NCBI RefSeq assembly: GCF_009827495.1
Contig: NZ_WTZA01000001.1
Span: forward strand, 310,001 to 374,000
Length of the DNA: 64,000 nucleotides
DNA from: Tsuneonella aeria
GTDB lineage: Bacteria; Pseudomonadota; Alphaproteobacteria; Sphingomonadales; Sphingomonadaceae
Direction of reading: 5' to 3'
Below, one piece after another: positions 62,235 to 64,000 of this stretch (position 1 is the stretch's first letter; every line of letters starts with the position of its first letter). Position numbers and translations under genes: made by a program. The notes below the pieces were generated by a model. The model had not been told where the DNA came from. It ran no database searches and worked only from the letters and a program-made list of their open reading frames with translations.

Positions 62235-63600
62235 GGTGGATGGGGCGCTGTTTGCCGGACCAGCACTGCGGCGCTTGCGCCGGCGCGAGGGGTTGAGCCA
62301 GTCGGCCATGGCCGCGCGCCTCGCCATATCGCCCAGCTACCTCAACCTTATCGAGCGCAACCAGCGGCCGGTCTCCGCCCGGGTCATCGTTCAGGTGGCC
62401 GACCAGTTCGACTTCGATCCGCGGCTGTTGCGCGAGGATGAGACGATCGGGGGTGTCGACGGGCTGGCCAGGCGATTGTCGGACGAACGCTTCGCCGACC
62501 TCGCGATCGATCGCGACGAGCTCAACGAATTTCTCGCCGCAGCGCCGCACGCCGCGGCGGCGTTCGCGCGGTTGTACGACAATGCCGCACCGGCCGCGCT
62601 GCGGGACGACCCGATTATCGCGGTTCGGCGGGAGATTGAACGCTGGCGCAATCATTTCGCCGATCTCGACACGGCGGCCGAGGCGCTGGCCGACGAATTG
62701 CGCCTGTCGCGCGGTGACACCGGCGCCGCGCTGACGGAGCGCCTGCGCGAACGGCACCAGATCGCGGTGCGCATCCTCCCGAACGACGTATTGCCGGATA
62801 CGCTTCGCAGACTCGATCTCCACGCACGGCAGTTGCAGCTGAACGAGATGCTCGACCCCGCGTCGCGCACGTTCCAGGTTGCGATCCAGATCGCAGCGCT
62901 GGAGTTTCGCAGCGCGATCGCCAACCTGGCTGCCGCACCGCAGTTCGCCGATCCGTCCGCGCGCGGCCTGTTCGAACGCCATCTTACCGCTTACGTCGCG
63001 GCCGCCCTGGTCATGCCCTATGGCCGGTTCCTCCGTGCGTGCGAGGGGACCGGGTACGATCTGGCGGTGCTGGGCCGGCGCTTCGGCGTGGGCTTCGAAC
63101 AGCTCGCTCACCGGCTCACCACCTTGCAGCGGGTCGGGCAGCGGGGCTTGCCGTTCTTCATGGCACGGATTGACCGGGCGGGGCAGGTCTCCAAGCGATA
63201 CGCGGGCGCCAGCGGCGCTGCCTGGCTGGACGGGGACGCCAGCTGCCCCTTGTGGCTGGCCCACCGCGCATTCGAGCGGACGGGCGAACTGTGCGTTCAC
63301 CCGGTCCTGGTGGACGGCGCGGGCGGGGCGCCGGCGCACTGGCTGACGATGGCCCGCACTGTCAACGGCCGCGGCGGCGCCCGCTTCGTCGTCGCACTGG
63401 GGGTGGAGGCGCACATGGCCGCGGATATCGCGGCGGCGCGGGGGATTTCGCTGAGGGCGGAGGATGCGACGCGGATCGGCCAGGGCTGCGCACGATGCCA
63501 CGTGCCCAACTGCGTCCAGCGCTCGCTGCCTCCGCACGGGGCGGTGCTCCAGTTCCCGGCGCTGGAGCAGGGCGTGACTCCGTTCCGCTTTGGCGGTTAA
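62233..63600 (+). CDS. RamB/ScfR-like XRE-family transcription regulator
   Basis: 455 residues from ATG 62233 (AAGGAA SD at 62219). A helix-turn-helix (LRRREGLSQSAMAARLAISPSYLNLIERNQRPVS) occupies residues 12–60, an IrrE-like middle region follows, and the C-terminal domain ends with CARCHVPNCVQRSLPP, a Cys cluster typical of short-chain fatty acid regulators (RamB in actinobacteria, ScfR types in proteobacteria). Facing aceA, it probably controls acetate or glyoxylate-shunt genes. This mirrors corynebacterial RamB–aceA regulation. Confidence 0.88.
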   Translation: MVDGALFAGPALRRLRRREGLSQSAMAARLAISPSYLNLIERNQRPVSARVIVQVADQFDFDPRLLREDETIGGVDGLARRLSDERFADLAIDRDELNEFLAAAPHAAAAFARLYDNAAPAALRDDPIIAVRREIERWRNHFADLDTAAEALADELRLSRGDTGAALTERLRERHQIAVRILPNDVLPDTLRRLDLHARQLQLNEMLDPASRTFQVAIQIAALEFRSAIANLAAAPQFADPSARGLFERHLTAYVAAALVMPYGRFLRACEGTGYDLAVLGRRFGVGFEQLAHRLTTLQRVGQRGLPFFMARIDRAGQVSKRYAGASGAAWLDGDASCPLWLAHRAFERTGELCVHPVLVDGAGGAPAHWLTMARTVNGRGGARFVVALGVEAHMAADIAAARGISLRAEDATRIGQGCARCHVPNCVQRSLPPHGAVLQFPALEQGVTPFRFGG

Positions 63601-63667
63601 CCATGCATCGCGGAACCGGCCCCGGGAGCGGCCGTTTTTGCAGGGTATAATGAGGGAGAACACCATA

Positions 63668-63955
63668 ATGACCGAAGAACGCATCACCGAAGTGGAAACG
63701 CCGCGCGGCGACACGCACACCACGCACACGATCGTCACCGATGGCGAACCGCGCCGCAGCGGCGGATCGGGCTGGCTGATCGCGCTCATCCTGCTCGTCG
63801 CCGTCGTCGCCGGCCTGTTCCTGTTTTCAGGCATGAGCAATTCGGAAGCCGCGAAGGACAACGCGATCGCCGATGCGGCCAGCAATGTCGGCGATGCCGC
63901 CCAGCAGGTCGGCGATGCGGCGCAGGACGCGGCCGATTCGGTGACCAAGAACTGA
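63668..63955 (+). CDS. Small single-pass membrane protein
   Basis: 95 residues from ATG 63668 with AGGGAG upstream. A Thr/Glu-rich cytoplasmic head (MTEERITEVETPRGDTHTTH), one helix (GWLIALILLVAVVAGLFLFSG, about 35–55), and a tail with repeated VGDAAQ-like units (NVGDAAQQVGDAAQDAADSV). The repeats may form an amphipathic helix. The function is unknown. Confidence 0.75.
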   Translation: MTEERITEVETPRGDTHTTHTIVTDGEPRRSGGSGWLIALILLVAVVAGLFLFSGMSNSEAAKDNAIADAASNVGDAAQQVGDAAQDAADSVTKN

Positions 63956-63964
63956 GCTATCGAC

Positions 63965-64000
63965 CACCGCCGGCGGCGATTTCCGCTGCCGGCGGCGGTT
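63965..64000 (+). terminator. Terminator hairpin at window end (partial)
   Basis: ACCGCCGGCGGC pairs with GCTGCCGGCGGCGGT across the loop, followed by T residues cut off by the window end. It starts 10 bases after the small membrane gene. Confidence 0.6.

Noticed and set aside
62227..63948. A 573-codon open frame opposite the RamB-like regulator
   Set aside because: The forward frame has a clear HTH and a Cys cluster; the reverse has none.

Overview
This is a chromosomal window of an alphaproteobacterium in the order Sphingomonadales, most likely Erythrobacteraceae. The evidence is high GC content, alphaproteobacterial family markers (the acidic FYDLN-type protein, DUF2842, ZapA–6S RNA–5-FCL order, SdhE beside recG and mfd, the paired TIGR02587/TIGR02588 proteins), a Bkd-type oxoacid dehydrogenase without its own E3, and a short-chain-fatty-acid-type regulator facing isocitrate lyase. 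It looks like core chromosome: I see no prophage, insertion sequence, CRISPR array, integrase or resistance island. Gene density is high, and most long frames opposite genes are high-GC shadows.

Layout. 1–3745: rpsA (5' part), cmk and aroA on the minus strand, with a SugE/Gdx exporter on the plus strand inserted between cmk and aroA behind a possible guanidine-II-like element, plus a small membrane protein. 3905–9188: FYDLN protein, tRNA-Ala, ffh, and the rpsP-rimM-trmD-rplS ribosome block, interrupted by an opposite-strand thioredoxin-reductase-like gene. 9342–16176: asd, a lipoprotein, a GFA protein and hydrolase, an M2 peptidase, a YbjN protein whose start lies under a perfect hairpin, and AMP nucleosidase. 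16297–17523: rplI-rpsR-rpsF. 17721–24816: DUF808 protein, a divergent Mpl-like ligase/LD-carboxypeptidase pair (peptidoglycan recycling), fabD-fabG, dnaN and a glycosyltransferase. 24863–32110: FprA-like reductase, lepA, bamD, a CHASE2-EAL phosphodiesterase, and a 20-residue ORF with its own terminator. 32111–39982: mfd, sdhE, hemerythrin, recG, a TonB-like protein and the TIGR02588/02587 pair. 40910–46563: tRNA-Pro, thyA, bkdA1-bkdA2-bkdB and a YdeI-like protein. 46579–54957: secreted protein, tRNA-Asp, the DUF2842/5-FCL/6S RNA/zapA cluster, then divergently tkt-gap-pgk-thioesterase-fba. 54997–64000: lipoprotein, thiE, L,D-transpeptidase, M23 peptidase, efp, an inositol-monophosphatase-family gene, tRNA-Leu, and aceA facing a RamB/ScfR-like regulator.

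The genes form modules: translation and secretion (rpsA, ffh, rpsP-rimM-trmD-rplS, rplI-rpsR-rpsF, lepA, efp, four tRNAs), envelope growth and recycling (bamD, mpl, ldcA, L,D-transpeptidase, M23), central carbon flow (tkt-gap-pgk-fba, bkd, aceA) and DNA maintenance (dnaN, mfd, recG, thyA).

The least explained signals are the 20-residue amphipathic ORF at 31915–31977, the SD-burying hairpin before the YbjN gene, a palindrome (core GAGAATTCTC) that occurs before both the YdeI-like gene and pgk, the hairpins before sugE, and repeated TTTACAAAT boxes between aceA and its presumed regulator. All function calls here come from reading protein motifs and gene order by eye; no database search was run.
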